In this document: positions 22,857 through 32,107 of the stretch, in pieces
How the letters are laid out: each line of letters begins with the position of its first letter
Position numbering within the stretch: the stretch's first letter is position 1
Assembly (NCBI GenBank): GCA_016169945.1
Contig: JADLSH010000147.1
Coordinates: 248,001 to 312,000 of the forward strand
Length of the DNA stretch: 64,000 nucleotides
DNA from: Trachythela sp. YZ-2020
Lineage: Eukaryota; Cnidaria; Anthozoa; Malacalcyonacea; Clavulariidae
Reading direction: 5' to 3'
The notes under the pieces: model-generated
The model's input: the letters and a program-made list of their open reading frames with translations, nothing else
Told to the model about the DNA's origin: nothing
Database searches by the model: none
Translations under genes and position numbers: made by a program

Positions 22857-25400
22857 ATCCCGGTGCAGCGCTCCCTGCGATTCCGGTGCAGCGCTCTGAC
22901 CACTGAGCTACAGAGTCCAGTTGCCGAGCGTTAACCACAAGTTCGTGTATATATATATATAGATGCGGGTACTGCATGTACTGTGGGTACGGCGGGTACT
23001 GCGGGTACTGCGGGTACTGCGGGTTGTGATAAGGTAAATTACAAGATTTTTTTTTGTTTTGGGGGGGGGGTTTCTGCATCTCACTCGATTGAAATTGATG
23101 TAGAAGGTTTAGGTGGATGGAAATTTCGAGTAAAATATTATATACAATATTTTAGACCTGAACGGGAACGGCTGCGAAAAATGCAACTCTAAGTCCTCCG
23201 ACAGAAATTGAACCTGCGGCCCTGCGATTCCGGTACAGCGCTCTGACCACTGAGCTACAGAGTCCAGTTGCCGAGCGTTAACCACAAGTTCGTGTATATA
23301 TATATATATAGATGCGGGTACTGCATGTACTGTGGGTACGGCGGGTACTGCGGGTACTGCGGGTACTGCGGGTTGTGATAAGGTAAATTACAAGATTTTT
23401 TGTTTTGTTTTGGGGGGGGGTTTCTGCATCTCACTCGATTGAAATTGATGTAGAAGGTTTAGGTGGATGGAAATTTCGAGTAAAATATTATATACAATAT
23501 TTTAGACCTGAACGGGAACGGCTGCGAAAAATGCAACTCTAAGTCCTCCGACAGAAATTGAACCTGCGGCCCTGCGATTCCGGTACAGCGCTCTGACCAC
23601 TGAGCTACAGAGTCCAGTTGCCGAGCGTTAACCACAAGTTCATGTATATATATAATATAGATGCGGGTACTGCGAGTTGTGATAAGGTAAATTACATGTT
23701 TTTTTTTGTTTGGGGGGGGGGGTTTCTGCATCTCACTCGATTGAAATTGATGTAGAAGGTTTAGGTGGATTGAAATTTCGAGTAAAATATTATATACAAT
23801 ATTTTAGACCTGAACGGGAACGGCTGCGAAAAATGCAACTCTAAGTCCTCCGACAGAAATAGAACCTGCGGCCCTGCGATTCCGGTGCAGCGCTCTGACC
23901 AGTGAGCTACAGAGTCCAGTTGCCGAGCGTTAACCACAAGTTCATGTATATATATAATATAGATGCGGGTACTGCGAGTTGTGATAAGGTAAATTACATG
24001 ATGTTTTTTTTTGTTTTGGGGGGGGGGTTTCTGCATCTCACTCGATTGAAATTGATGTAGAAGGTTTAGGTGGATTGAAATTTCGAGTAAAATATTATAT
24101 ACAATATTTTAGACCTGAACGGGAACGGCTGCGAAAAATGCAACTCTAAGTCCTCCGACAGAAATTGAACCTGCGGCCCTGCGATTCCGGTACAGCGCTC
24201 TGACCACTGAGCTACAGAGTCCAGTTGCCGAGCGTTAACCACAAGTTCATGTATATATATATAATATAGATGCGGGTACTGCGAGTTGTGATAAGGTAAA
24301 TTACATGATGTTTTTTTTTGTTTTGGGGGGGGGGTTTCTGCATCTCACTCGATTGAAATTGATGTAGAAGGTTTAGGTGGATGGAAATTTCGAGTAAAAT
24401 ATTATATAGGCCTACAATATTTTAGACCTGAACGGGAACGGCTGCGAAAAATGCAACTCTAAGTCCTCCGACAGAAATTGAACCTGCGGCCCTGCGATTC
24501 CGGTACAGCGCTCTGACCACTGAGCTACAGAGTCCAGTTGCCGAGCGTTAACCACAAGTTCATGTATATATATAATATAGATGCGGGTACTGCGAGTTGT
24601 GATAAGGTAAATTACATGATGTTTTTTTTTTTTTGGGGGGGGGGGTTTCTGCATCTCACTCGATTGAAATTGATGTAGAAGGTTTAGGTGGATTGAAATT
24701 TCGAGTAAAATATTATATACAATATTTTAGACCTGAACGGAAACGGCTGCGAAAAATGCAACTCTAAGTCCTCCGACAGAAATAGAACCTGCGGCCCTGC
24801 GATTCCGGTGCAGCGCTCTGACCAGTGAGCTACAGAGTCCAGTTGCCAAGCGTTAACCACAAGTTCATGTATATATATAATATAGATGCGGGTACTGCGA
24901 GTTGTGATAAGGTAAATTACATGATGTTTTTTTTTGTTTTTGGGGGGGGGTTTCTGCATCTCACTCGATTGAAATTGATGTAGAAGGTTTAGGTGGATTG
25001 AAATTTCGAGTAAAATATTATATACAATATTTTAGACCTGAACGGGAACGGCTGCGAAAAATGCAACTCTAAGTCCTCCGACAGAAATAGAACCTGCGGC
25101 CCTGCGATTCCGGTGCAGCGCTCTGACCAGTGAGCTACAGAGTCCAGTTGCCAAGCGTTAACCACAATTCATGTATATATATATATATATAGATGCGGGT
25201 ACTGCGGTTGTGATAAGGTAAATTACAAGATGTTTTTTTTGGGGGGGGGGTTCTGCATCTCACTCGATTGAAATTGATGTAGAAGGTTTAGGTAATATTT
25301 TAGACCTGAACGGGAATGGCTGCGAAAAATGAAACTCTTTGAAACTGCGATTCCGGTGCAGCGCTCTGACCACTGAGCTGCAGAGTCCAGTTGCCAAGCG
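22857..25400 (-). repeat. Tandem array of a tRNA-derived SINE, nine copies
   Basis: On the minus strand each unit contains a tRNA-like head: TAGCTCAGTGGTCAGAGCG (A box with D arm), then GCAGGTTCAATTCCTGT-type T arm (B box), followed by a common ~150 bp body, G/T homopolymers and AT dinucleotides. Using the string GCGCTCTGACCA as anchor, copies start near 22891, 23238, 23588, 23890, 24195, 24508, 24813, 25118 and 25361. Spacing is about 350 bp for the first two intervals, 302-313 bp for the next five, and 243 bp for the last. The first three units also carry a GCGGGTACT minisatellite. Head-to-tail arrangement is unusual for a SINE. The anticodon loop lacks U33, so these are not tRNA genes. Confidence 0.9.
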
Positions 25401-25950
25401 TTAACCAGGACTTAGAGTGGCATTTTTCGCAGCCGTTCCGTTCAAAATATTGTATTATAATATTTCACTCGAAGTTTCCATCCACCTAAATTTCAATTCC
25501 AATTTCAATCGAGTGAGATGTAGAAAAAAAAATTCTTCTAATTTACCTTATTGCAACCCGCAGTACCCGCATCTATATAATTATATATATATACATGAAC
25601 TTGTGGTTAACACTTGGCAACTGGACTCTGTAGCTCAGTGGTCAGAGCGCTGCACCGGAATCGCAGGGCCGCAGATTCAATTCCTGTCGGAGGACTTAAG
25701 GCTCTTTTCCACTCATCGCAAAACCAACTCGCAAACTCGCTGCGAGTTCTTGCATGTAATTAAAATAAACTGTCGAGCATTGTGATTGGATGAAAGTACT
25801 CGCAGCGAGCTTGCGAGTTGGTTTTTGCGACGAGTGGAAAAGAGCCTTAAGAGGTGCATTTTTCGCAACCGTTCCCGTTCAGGTCTAAAATATTGTATAT
25901 AATATTTCACTCTAAATTTCCATCCACCTAAACCTTCTAAATTTTAATGT
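25401..25950 (+). mobile_element. Inverted (plus-strand) copy of the same SINE, split by a MITE
   Basis: The SINE body appears in plus orientation (CATTTTTCGCAGCCGTTC at 25420; tRNA-like head at 25628-25690), so the array ends in an inverted copy. The SINE continues after the TTAA-flanked MITE at 25700-25846 with GCATTTTTCGCAACCGTTCC. The orientation switch forms a long inverted repeat with the adjacent units. Confidence 0.8.
25700..25846. mobile_element. TTAA-flanked MITE, 147 bp, about 54 bp inverted repeats
   Basis: The element starts GGCTCTTTTCCACTC and ends in the complement GAGTGGAAAAGAGCC. The arms stay paired for about 54 bp through AACTCGCAA and CTCGCTGCGAGT. Exact TTAA copies flank it (25696-25699, 25847-25850). 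The empty site is the SINE sequence GGACTTA-GAG. TTAA target choice points to piggyBac, Kolobok or Sola3-type transposases. Confidence 0.9.
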
Positions 25951-26006
25951 GGTAAATTTTAGTAAATCTATTAAATACATAATTATGTCACATTGATTAT
26001 ACTTAA

Positions 26007-26136
26007 TGGTTGCATTGGTGAGTGCGCACGATTTTTATTTACGAGTTGTGAAGGATCGCTAAACAAACGAGTGAGCGCAGCGAACGAGTGCGTTTAGCGA
26101 TAGTAATTAATAAAAATCGTACAAAAGAACCAACCA
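26007..26136. mobile_element. TTAA-flanked MITE, 130 bp
   Basis: TTAA at 26003-26006 and 26137-26140 flank inverted ends TGGTTG...CAACCA. The arms continue to the block ACGATTTTTATT / AATAAAAATCGT. The centre is GC-richer and contains GAGTGAGCGCAGCGAACGAG. Confidence 0.75.
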
Positions 26137-26157
26137 TTAAGTCATTTGTTTATTATA

Positions 26158-26588
26158 TAAGTATAGAGATAATTATGTGACACTGACAGACTCACAATTT
26201 CTCACAGCGAACAACACGGAATCGAAGTATATCTAGCCTCAAAAACAGAGTTCTTACCGCCTATTTCTTCATTTGCTTGCTGAAATTCCAATCAAACAGG
26301 TTTATCTTAAGTCTTTTTAGGCTTGAGTGCTTTTCTTGATTGAAATATAGTTTCCTTATTAGCGAAAAACGTAGTAAAACTATCACTTCGGTGATTTCGC
26401 TAAAACCCGACGCCATGTTTACAAGTTTAAGCTCGAAAATACTAGCTAATCTGAATACTCGGACGATAAATTTCACATGTGAGAAAAATCATCCGACCAA
26501 TCAGAGCGCTCGCACGATAAATTTCACATCCACCGTGAGAATACGATTTTTATTTCACCTTTCTACTTCACGGAAATCTCTATACTTA
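26158..26588. mobile_element. Candidate MITE with 13 bp inverted ends
   Basis: TAAGTATAGAGAT at 26158-26170 is the exact reverse complement of 26576-26588. A subterminal block (GATAAATTTCACAT) is repeated at 26465 and 26514. No clear target duplication was seen and no protein is encoded. Confidence 0.45.
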
Positions 26589-26901
26589 CTGCATCACACT
26601 ATTCATACACGTTATGCGTCTGCGCGGGCTGAATACACTGTAACAAACTCAATTTTTTGGTTGGTAGGCCGAACGATGATTTATGACGTCATGGAACATT
26701 ATAACTTTCGAAATGCATGATCAGCGGTAAGTGTACAGCGCTTGCGTATGTACTTTATTTTCTGTGGCCAAAGTCGATCCTTGAACCATAGGTCAACAGC
26801 GGTTTAGTGATATTTTACGGAAATGCAATGTTCTTTTATTATGAGTTTTTCAGCCTTATTATGTGCTCAAGTATATCCAACACGACAATGGCGTCGTTTA
26901 A

Positions 26902-27287
26902 GCCCGTTACAGACGGGCAAATTTTCCAATTTCTATGACAAGACTTAGTCTTGATATGGCAAGTTTTATTTGCTCGTCTGAAAACGCAACTTTGCCAAGT
27001 TTTTCTATGACAAGTACACTTGTTCAAAAGCTGACATGCTGGCTTTTGAACAAGTGTATTTGTAATAGAAAAAAATTGCAAACACAAATTTCGCTCGTCT
27101 GTGTCACTGGTCTGTGGTCTGTGTGGGTCAACAAAGAAAACTTGTCAAAGTAATTTGAGCACTTAATTGCGGTTGGTCGGCCAAAAACTTGTCATAGAAA
27201 ATTTGTTGTACGTGTGTACGTGCAATTAGCAAATCAAACTTGCCATATGAAAACTTGTCATAGAAAATTTGCTCATCTGGACTGGCC
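26902..27287. mobile_element. TTAA-flanked MITE, 386 bp, with internal copies of its end motif
   Basis: Exact TTAA flanks (26898-26901 and 27288-27291) bound ends GCCCGTTACAGACGGGC and, at the right, CATCTGGACTGGCC, whose complement matches loosely. The subterminal motif AAATTTTCTATGACAAG is present at both ends and again inside in both orientations, a pattern expected of transposase-binding repeats. Confidence 0.85.
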
Positions 27288-27291
27288 TTAA

Positions 27292-28200
27292 CAGTAGAGA
27301 GCAGGGGATATGATGTATTTGAACACTCTTAAAATGGTGAAATACCTAATGCAGAAATTATATCGGTTAACTTGTAATGGATATATTACATCATTTGTAA
27401 TGGAATGGAATCTGCCACCTATATAAATAATTATATATATCCAACATATGTCATGTGGATCCCTGCTCACAGTTGTTTCGGAGAGAGATACTATGTTGGT
27501 TTGCTGTATAATCATGTATTTTGACAATTCACTGGACAGTACAGATGAACACTGATGGAAGCTAAATGCTAAATAAGTATGAAATGAAATATCTACAGAT
27601 TGGGAACAAAGACTGTTGTGACATGTTTGTTTAGCACATGGCAAGTGCAGTATCAATATATTATGAACACAGACAACATGCAAACTATTATTGTACCACA
27701 AAGATATTAGGAGACATTGTCTCTACTCTTCCAAATTTATTTGCAATTGCAAGATGCAATTGACAGCTTTGAAATAAAGAATGATTTCTAATAACAGGAA
27801 CGATGATATTGGTACCAAGAATTCCATTGAGAATAGTCAGGACACTCTGATATGTGGCTTTGAAAACCACTTGTGTACTTCTTATATATTATTATTTACA
27901 ATAATCACAGTGTTGTAATCTCATCGTTTGGACCAGAAAATAAATCTATACATACAGTGTGCCATTAGCAATATAAATACGTTCAATACTACTAGTCGGG
28001 TTGAGGAATTTTGCATGCAGTTTGGGCGTCAAGGCAGCACTTTCCTTGCGATAGTAACTCCTAGTTAGTATGATATATAGGCGACATGAAATGCCGGCAC
28101 GCATTAGCACCATTCGGTTGGAACGAATGACGCTATAGTTAGGTAACATTACACTTGTCTGGTGTCCCAAGGCACAAATTAATACGCTGTCAGTCAGTGC
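27292..28200. other. No recognisable gene (about 0.9 kb)
   Basis: AT-rich sequence. A 137-residue minus frame at 27288-27701 has no motif that I recognise and is not supported by composition. Confidence 0.4.
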
Positions 28201-28220
28201 TTTCCCTTAGCTACATCAAG

Positions 28221-28386
28221 TCGACCTAGATAAATCATGAAGTCAAATCCAGAAAGGTTTGATAGAGGGAAGTTGTTGCTTATCTCCTTTGTTATGAGAA
28301 GAAGTGGTTTCGTGAGGAATGGTGGTAATGAACTAAAGGAAGTAATTCGAATCACGCCAAGTTCGTCCAAAAAAGATCAACTGAAA
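28221..28386 (+). CDS. Candidate first coding exon, unknown protein
   Basis: A pyrimidine tract ending CCCTTAG at 28210 precedes a segment with an in-frame stop (28231) and then ATG 28237. Fifty codons (MKSNPERFDRGKLLLISF..., basic and hydrophobic) run to AAA followed by GTAAGTATAG, a consensus splice donor at 28387. I recognise no family and found no following exon before the opposite-strand GPCR, so support is limited to the splice pattern. Confidence 0.3.
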
Positions 28387-28744
28387 GTAAGTATAGGGTA
28401 ACATTGCATCAATACTACAATAGTTGTTATCGATGTTTGACACGCGCGTTTCAATTTTCGTTTCTAGATGTCAATCATTAGCATGAAATGATAAGCCATG
28501 CAGTATTAAGATGTTAAATAATTAGGATAATATGATGAGGTCAGTGTTAAGTTAGAAAGATAGTATGGCATTTTAGTAACTTATTTAAACCTCCAGCAAA
28601 GATATGATTTCTGATAAGTGGGGTCCAAGAAGGGGCAATGTGCTTGGAATTTAGTATTTTCCCCAAGATAATGCGTAAATCCCTCTAGAGTTCTGTATAC
28701 CTCCGAACGAAACCGATCATCCGTCACATATTAAGAGTTACAAG

Positions 28745-29716
28745 CTATTTTTTCAAGAAAGTAGTCAGAAAAGAGTGAAAGATACTCGTGGCTTCTTTTC
28801 TTAATATTCCATTTCGCCAAAAGAACACGATGCAATTAAGAACTGAGGCAGCAAGAACAGATGTATTCCTCCAGGGATTAAATAGAATCACTTTGAACGT
28901 ACTTGTTCCTGTCATCCCGTCTTCTATAGCGGAAGGCAAGTAACAAAGCACAGTACACAACAAAACCATCAAGCAAGACTTCGCTTCTCGTACGCCATGT
29001 AAAAAGGACTTGCTTTGACGTACGTTTGAGGATTGTAGAGCACCAGCGAAGCCAACTCTGCGTCGTTTATATACAGCCACGGATATTTTAATGTGAATAA
29101 AGGCAAGAACTACCAGCGTTATCGATATAAAGATAGTCACAAACATGTTCGCGGCACGTTTTTCGACGTGGAACGCAAAAAGATAAGATCGCCCGATTGA
29201 AATGAGTCCTACGATGCCCAGAATTTTTAGTACACGTCTGTTTGTGATTTTAGTTTTATGGAAAATTGGATAAATAATGGACAAGTATATTTCGACATTT
29301 AAAACAACAAACGTCGCGAGAGATATTCCGGGTAAAATATCCATGATTTCTTTTTTCAGCGTACTGCCAAAACAATCCTCCATTCCATAAATTTCCCTGC
29401 CCAAATGAAACAAAAACACTGGATCAGCGATAATCCCAAGCGCCAAGTCGTTTGCAGATAAAATCATGACGAGGAACAATGTAGTTTTTCGTCGCAGTTG
29501 CGATGATTTGCATAAGGAATGTACAGCGAGGTAGTTAAGAAATATAGTCAGAAGTGTTTGGATGATATTGAAAACAAAACAAAGCACGTGGCTCATATAA
29601 TATATCCAGGAAGGAAAGCGAGCAACAAACGCCGACTCAACATTTTGCCAAACACAGTTTTCTATATACAAATTATCTGCAGCTGGCATCATTGATGGTT
29701 TCATTTCAATTTTCAC
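28745..29716 (-). CDS. Rhodopsin-class G-protein-coupled receptor, single exon
   Basis: An intact 323-residue frame encodes a seven-transmembrane receptor of the plasma membrane. Segments are TM1 about 39-66, TM2 78-103 (LSANDLALGIIADP, matching the LxxxD motif), TM3 124-150, TM4 162-182, TM5 191-215, TM6 246-264 (CYLP in place of CWxP) and TM7 284-300 (NCIVFFW in place of NPxxYF). TM3 ends VEIYLSIIYP, so the DRY motif is EIY. A Cys before TM3 (residue 115) could form the usual disulfide, but no clear partner is seen in loop 2. The C-terminal WRNGILRKEA matches the helix-8 start common in cnidarian orphan receptors. Ligand is unknown. This is the only intact host-type gene in the window. The start at Met1 is chosen because no upstream in-frame Met precedes a stop. 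Confidence 0.85.
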   Translation of the reverse strand: MKIEMKPSMMPAADNLYIENCVWQNVESAFVARFPSWIYYMSHVLCFVFNIIQTLLTIFLNYLAVHSLCKSSQLRRKTTLFLVMILSANDLALGIIADPVFLFHLGREIYGMEDCFGSTLKKEIMDILPGISLATFVVLNVEIYLSIIYPIFHKTKITNRRVLKILGIVGLISIGRSYLFAFHVEKRAANMFVTIFISITLVVLAFIHIKISVAVYKRRRVGFAGALQSSNVRQSKSFLHGVREAKSCLMVLLCTVLCYLPSAIEDGMTGTSTFKVILFNPWRNTSVLAASVLNCIVFFWRNGILRKEATSIFHSFLTTFLKK

Positions 29717-30310
29717 GAAACAAAATATTAGAATTGTGGCGTTTAACTGTTCTTCGATATGGCAGTTTTTCTTAGAATTTCTGATCTTGGTGTGACAACA
29801 TCATAGGGTCTATAAAATCGTACTTTATGCGAATAGGATTTGGAAATGTTGATGACAATTAAAACTGATTGTTATTGACAGTTATTTGTTTTGTTAATAA
29901 TGACGAATAAGAGTCGACATAATAGATGTTCATTTTTCAAAAATGTAAATTAAGAAATGAGAAAAAATATTGAATGCTATTCAAATATTGCGTATCGATT
30001 CGCAGCTGTCTCTCTTTTAGGCATCAGTAATAATTTTTAATCTCTGAATGAAACCATACAAAAGTTTATTAAATTGGCAAAGACTGCCTGAATTTGTTAT
30101 TAATGAAAATAAGCCAAAATTTTATTGCAGAGCATGGATGACAAGACTACATCAACGCAGAATCTATATACGAATTAAGACAAACGGCCTGTAGACATGT
30201 TGATGACTGTTAATTGCAGCTGCAATTACAAAGTTTTTAATTCAAGTTTATTACTGGGACCGTGAAAAACAGCATGGTTTGTGATTCCGAGACTGCCAAT
30301 TTTCGCAGTC
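29717..30310. other. Intergenic AT-rich DNA, no feature seen
   Basis: This is the upstream flank of the receptor gene up to the hAT insertion. No repeats or coding signals were recognised. The receptor promoter would lie here on the minus strand, but no clear box was found. Confidence 0.4.
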
Positions 30311-30518
30311 GAAGTGCCCAGGGGCGGATCTAGGGGTGGTCAAACCGGTCACGCGACTCATGTAAAAATTGCGCAGATAATTAATATTCTAAGTTAATCC
30401 AGTTAAATACCTTTCGTGCAGCGGCATATATAAATATAATAGTTATTAATATTGGAATTCTAGTCCAGTTAATTAAATTCGTTCAGTGGCGCAGTTTTGG
30501 TAAAGCAATCCAATCCAA

Positions 30519-30788
30519 TGACCGATCAGCTGTCTTACCCATGAGTTTTGACCGGTCTCCGGTCAAATTCTAGCAATCTGATTGGTCAATATGCCTATTT
30601 GGGGTCATCTCCATGGAGATTCGCCATTTTGACCGATCTGTGGGGCGGCCTGACCGGTTTGTGCAGTTCAGGAGCTCGAATGCGAGCATTCGATTGGATG
30701 ATTCAAAAAATTATCCATCCTTATCCATGGCTAGATTTTTGACCGGTCATGACGCAATTTTTGACCAGTCGCAGCGTGGGGTATAAAT
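30519..30788 (+). promoter_or_regulatory. GACCGG-motif cluster and TATA box of the hAT element
   Basis: Repeats of TTTTGACCGGTC or a close variant occur at 30519, 30546 (with an inverted partner directly after it), 30627, 30649, 30736 and 30758. A further copy in the other sense lies at 30338 close to the terminus. Such subterminal repeats are typical of transposase-binding sites. TATAAAT at 30782 stands about 95 bp before the first ATG (30878), so the same region probably contains the promoter. Confidence 0.6.
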
Positions 30789-30877
30789 ACGTCAGGTTTC
30801 GAGCTGACTAGCCTTCTGCTCGATATTCTGTATTGCTAGCTTCAATTTTCAAGCGATTATAATACAGTGTATCGACA

Positions 30878-31123
30878 ATGCGCGAGAATATCATCGCAGG
30901 ATTTCGGAAGAACGATCTCGAAAGTCTTAACGAGATTTACGGGCATCTGATCAAGCGAATCGACGCTTTGAATAGCATAACAACGATGTCTGCGGCTCAT
31001 CTATTGGATGCGATAAACAGCACAAATTCTAGCCTCGCTAGAAATTTCGGTGCTGAGAAGTTTATCCGCAGCATGCACGTGAAGGAACAATTGATGGCAG
31101 ACGAAAGTGTTGTACGGCAATAA
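30878..31123 (+). CDS. Small ORF of 81 aa inside the hAT element, unknown
   Basis: The first ATG after the TATA box opens an 81-residue helical-looking frame (MRENIIAGFRKNDLESLNEI...), ending TAA just before G-GTAAAG, which resembles a splice donor. No family is recognised. It may be a short accessory product, or a leader exon whose frame is closed before splicing. Its position between promoter and OTU-like exon suggests that it belongs to the transposon transcript. Confidence 0.45.
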   Translation: MRENIIAGFRKNDLESLNEIYGHLIKRIDALNSITTMSAAHLLDAINSTNSSLARNFGAEKFIRSMHVKEQLMADESVVRQ

Positions 31124-31519
31124 GGTAAAGATATATTCCTAACATTTGCATAATGTTGCGTGTGTTTCTTTGTCAAATAAAGGTTACTTATGCATTCATA
31201 TTTTAATCCTATTGATATATTAATGATATTAGCATATTGTTTATACTCTGTCGTCGCGTCGTCTTCAATCAAGACATTTATTTCTATTTTCTATATAAAG
31301 TATGTATTAAAGCTTTGTTGCGGTGTAAAATAATACTATATATATGAACCGTGTTCATAGCTGCTAGCTGGCCCTGCATGTTGTTTTATTTGTTGTCACC
31401 ACATGGTCCACATGGCCATAGAATAAAGATTTATTCTGTGACATGGCCTGGTGTATTAATGATTTATAGTTCTGATCGGATGAACTATATTAACTATATT
31501 AATAGTAAATATCTTTATT
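31124..31519. other. Probable intron within the hAT gene
   Basis: AT-rich, non-coding, starting with GTAAAG after the small ORF and ending in TTTTGTATAG (31519) just ahead of the OTU-like segment, which is compatible with an acceptor. Confidence 0.4.
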
Positions 31520-32107
31520 TTGTATAGATCTGAAATTTCTGGCAATTGCTTATATAGCTCTGCATCATTGGCACTGGTAGGCAGCAACAAGTTTGTGAAT
31601 GATTTGAGAATGTTAACCTCACTTGAGCTTTTCATTAATGCTAATTTTTATTCTCAACACCCATGCTTTTTGTCGGCTGTGAATGATCATAATGAATGCT
31701 TTGGTAAAAGTATTAATAATCTTTTACCTTTGTCTGTCTCTCTCGCATGCCTTGACACAGGTTTGACCAAGGATGACTTGGTAAAACAGGAGGCCATTTT
31801 AAATTGTACAGATACAAAATGGTCATCATTTCTTTGTATTTTAGGTCTCTCTTCTGTTTTAAGTAGAAATATTTTTCCTACTACCCAGATTGTGGTGAAT
31901 TAAGGTATAAACTGCTATTTAACCGCCTAGTTGAGCCACGTCAACATGTTAAGAAAGGTGTAGATGATCTTCATGTTCTATTTTGTTATGAAGGTAATAT
32001 TAAACCCGGAGAAACCTTTAAACCTAACCACTTTGTACCTCTTCTTTTCATCAACACCAGGAGAAACGAAAGCCGGCAGTTAATTCACAGGCATCTGGCA
32101 GAATAAC
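31520..32107 (+). pseudogene. OTU/Vertnin-like cysteine-protease-type domain upstream of hAT transposase
   Basis: The frame 31520-31903 reads SGNCLYSSASLALVGSNKFV (Cys within the GNCLY box), RMLTSLELFINANFYSQHP and then a variable segment. After a frame change at about 31900 it continues LRYKLLFNRLVEP and FKPNHFVPLLF, the His-containing block expected at the end of such domains. Cys and His positions match OTU-like or Vertnin-like folds. It differs in sequence from the Helitron OTU domain at 17.9 kb. It lies 5' of the transposase in the same element, so it was probably expressed as part of, or next to, the transposase. Broken by at least one frameshift. Confidence 0.6.

Noticed and set aside
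22852..24959. Repeated small proteins of 75-91 residues on the minus strand of the SINE array
   Set aside because: They are translations of the SINE and its G/T homopolymers in every unit and shift with indels; no coding constraint.
22857..25400. CRISPR-like direct repeats
   Set aside because: Units are about 300 bp with no short repeat-spacer structure, and the genome is eukaryotic.
22857..25690. tRNA genes in the 23-25 kb array
   Set aside because: A and B boxes and D/T arms are present, but the acceptor stem pairs poorly, the anticodon loop has C at position 33 and an A-C mismatch closes the stem; the unit is a SINE head.
27288..27701. 137-residue minus ORF
   Set aside because: Begins inside a MITE flank, low-complexity hydrophobic content, no recognised motif.
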